Assembly (NCBI GenBank): GCA_030040625.1 | Contig: JASHTI010000088.1 | Span: 1 to 6,056 of the forward strand | DNA length: 6,056 nucleotides | Origin: Thermoplasmata archaeon | GTDB taxonomy: Archaea; Thermoplasmatota; Thermoplasmata; Lutacidiplasmatales; UBA184 | Reading direction: 5' to 3' | Translations under genes and position numbers: made by a program | In this document: piece after piece, positions 5,432 through 6,056 of the stretch | Layout: each line of letters opens with the position of its first letter | How positions within the stretch are numbered: the first letter of the stretch is position 1 | Notes under the pieces: model-generated | The model's input: only the letters and a program-made list of their open reading frames with translations | The model's database searches: none | What the model was told of the DNA's origin: nothing

Positions 5432-5436
5432 GTGAG

Positions 5437-6056
5437 GTGCCGACGGAGCCGAGTGTGCCTGGAAAGATAGACCTCTTCACCCCGGTGCACAAGGGCCTGC
5501 GCGCGATGCTGTACGGCCTCTCGACGCGACTGCAGACCAACGATTTCGCGGACACCGAGGCGACACGGAGGCTCGCGGTCGACCTGGAGATCAGCTTCGA
5601 GGCGGCACGCTCGGCCGGATGCATCCTCTGCGCGCTCGCGCATCACGCGAACACCGAAGAGTCGGTCATCTTCCCACCCACGGCTGGGACGGCGAAGGCC
5701 CTGGCCACGGAACTCGTCCAGGAGCACCACGACCTTACCCGGCGTGAGCTCGAGATCGGAAAGAGCGCTCGCGAGGTTCTCGACCTGCCCACTCCCGAGG
5801 AGAGGATCGCGGCGGGGGTGCGGGTCAACCAGCGAGCCAACGAGCTGTTCGGGGCCTACATCGTCCACATGAATCGTGAGGAGACCGAACTCGTCCCACT
5901 GATGCGGGAGCAGTTCACGGATCAGGAACAGCTGGCGATGCAGGGCGGGATCATCGCGACGTTTCCGCCGGACCGGCTCATGGCGCTTCTCGAGTGGATG
6001 CTGCCCGCCCTGAACGTGACGGAGCTCACCGAGCTCCTGGCCGGCGTGAAACGGAC
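5437..6056 (+). CDS. Hemerythrin (HHE) domain protein, GTG start, 3' end cut by window
   Basis: At least 206 residues of a predicted cytosolic four-helix-bundle protein with a non-haem diiron site. Counting the GTG as residue 1, the expected ligands fall in order on four helices: H18 (TPVHKGLR), H70 with E74 (HHANTEE), H97 or H98 (QEHHDLT), and H144 with E148 (HMNREE). This is the HHE pattern with the two HxxxE pairs. Family members bind O2, sense O2 or NO, store iron or help repair iron damage; the sequence does not say which. A CxxC pair (C62, C65) sits just before the second ligand helix and is an uncommon addition. After the bundle, a helical tail (about 176-204, FPPDRLMALLEWMLPAL) continues to the edge with no stop, so the C-terminus is unseen. 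Rare start codon and missing stop make this gene easy to overlook. It is divergent from the third VOC gene. Confidence 0.93.
   Translation, partial: MPTEPSVPGKIDLFTPVHKGLRAMLYGLSTRLQTNDFADTEATRRLAVDLEISFEAARSAGCILCALAHHANTEESVIFPPTAGTAKALATELVQEHHDLTRRELEIGKSAREVLDLPTPEERIAAGVRVNQRANELFGAYIVHMNREETELVPLMREQFTDQEQLAMQGGIIATFPPDRLMALLEWMLPALNVTELTELLAGVKR

Noticed and set aside
5411..5470. ATG at 5411 as the hemerythrin start.
   Set aside because: It is in a different phase and stops at 5468-5470.
5293..5868. Minus-strand frame of 191 codons at the right end.
   Set aside because: It is antisense to the hemerythrin gene, whose ligand residues are all in place, and covers the divergent promoter.
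1..6056. Mobile elements, CRISPR arrays, tRNA or rRNA genes, riboswitches.
   Set aside because: I found no transposase-like protein, long terminal inverted repeats, spaced direct repeats or conserved RNA segments.

Overview
This is a GC-rich, gene-dense window. I read it as probably archaeal, most likely a high-GC Thermoplasmatota-like or other soil/sediment euryarchaeal lineage, with moderate confidence. AT-rich TATA-like boxes stand out in otherwise very GC-rich intergenic DNA and lie about 27-48 bases upstream of start codons. One is placed exactly for a leaderless mRNA (box centred 27 bases before the regulator's ATG). The regulator also has a twin winged-helix layout with an Lrp/AsnC-like N-terminus, which is common in archaea. 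Against this, the cyclase-TolB-TPR protein at the left edge is an architecture best known from bacteria, so a high-GC bacterium cannot be excluded.

Layout, left to right. (1) Bases 2-1915 (+) hold a class III adenylate/guanylate cyclase fused to a TolB-like domain and TPR repeats, cut at its 5' end by the window edge. (2) Bases 1916-2299 are a mostly non-coding convergent spacer with two GC-rich hairpins and one doubtful small ORF. (3) Two minus-strand VOC (vicinal oxygen chelate / glyoxalase-bleomycin resistance fold) genes follow: a single-domain protein (2300-2707) and a two-domain protein made by internal duplication (2871-3716). (4) A 98-base divergent promoter region separates the two-domain VOC gene from a plus-strand twin winged-helix transcriptional regulator (3815-4714). 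(5) A convergent spacer of about 200 bases precedes a third VOC gene (4917-5312, minus). (6) A second divergent promoter region leads to a plus-strand hemerythrin (HHE) diiron-type protein, GTG-started, running off the right edge (5437-6056).

How the genes may work together. The cyclase protein would sense through its TolB/TPR part and make a cyclic nucleotide. The regulator sits head to head with the two-domain VOC gene and is the obvious candidate for controlling it and itself. Three VOC genes with four VOC domains, plus a hemerythrin that could bind O2, NO or iron, suggest small-molecule binding, detoxification or oxidative/nitrosative stress. That is an inference from neighbourhood only. 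By hand alignment, none of the four VOC domains keeps the classical His/Glu metal triad of glyoxalase I or FosA, so binding or sequestration is at least as likely as catalysis. An 11-base word (ACCGTCGGGAA) occurs in both divergent promoter regions and is a candidate shared operator. I see no mobile element, CRISPR array, tRNA or rRNA, and no clear sign of a wholly new system.
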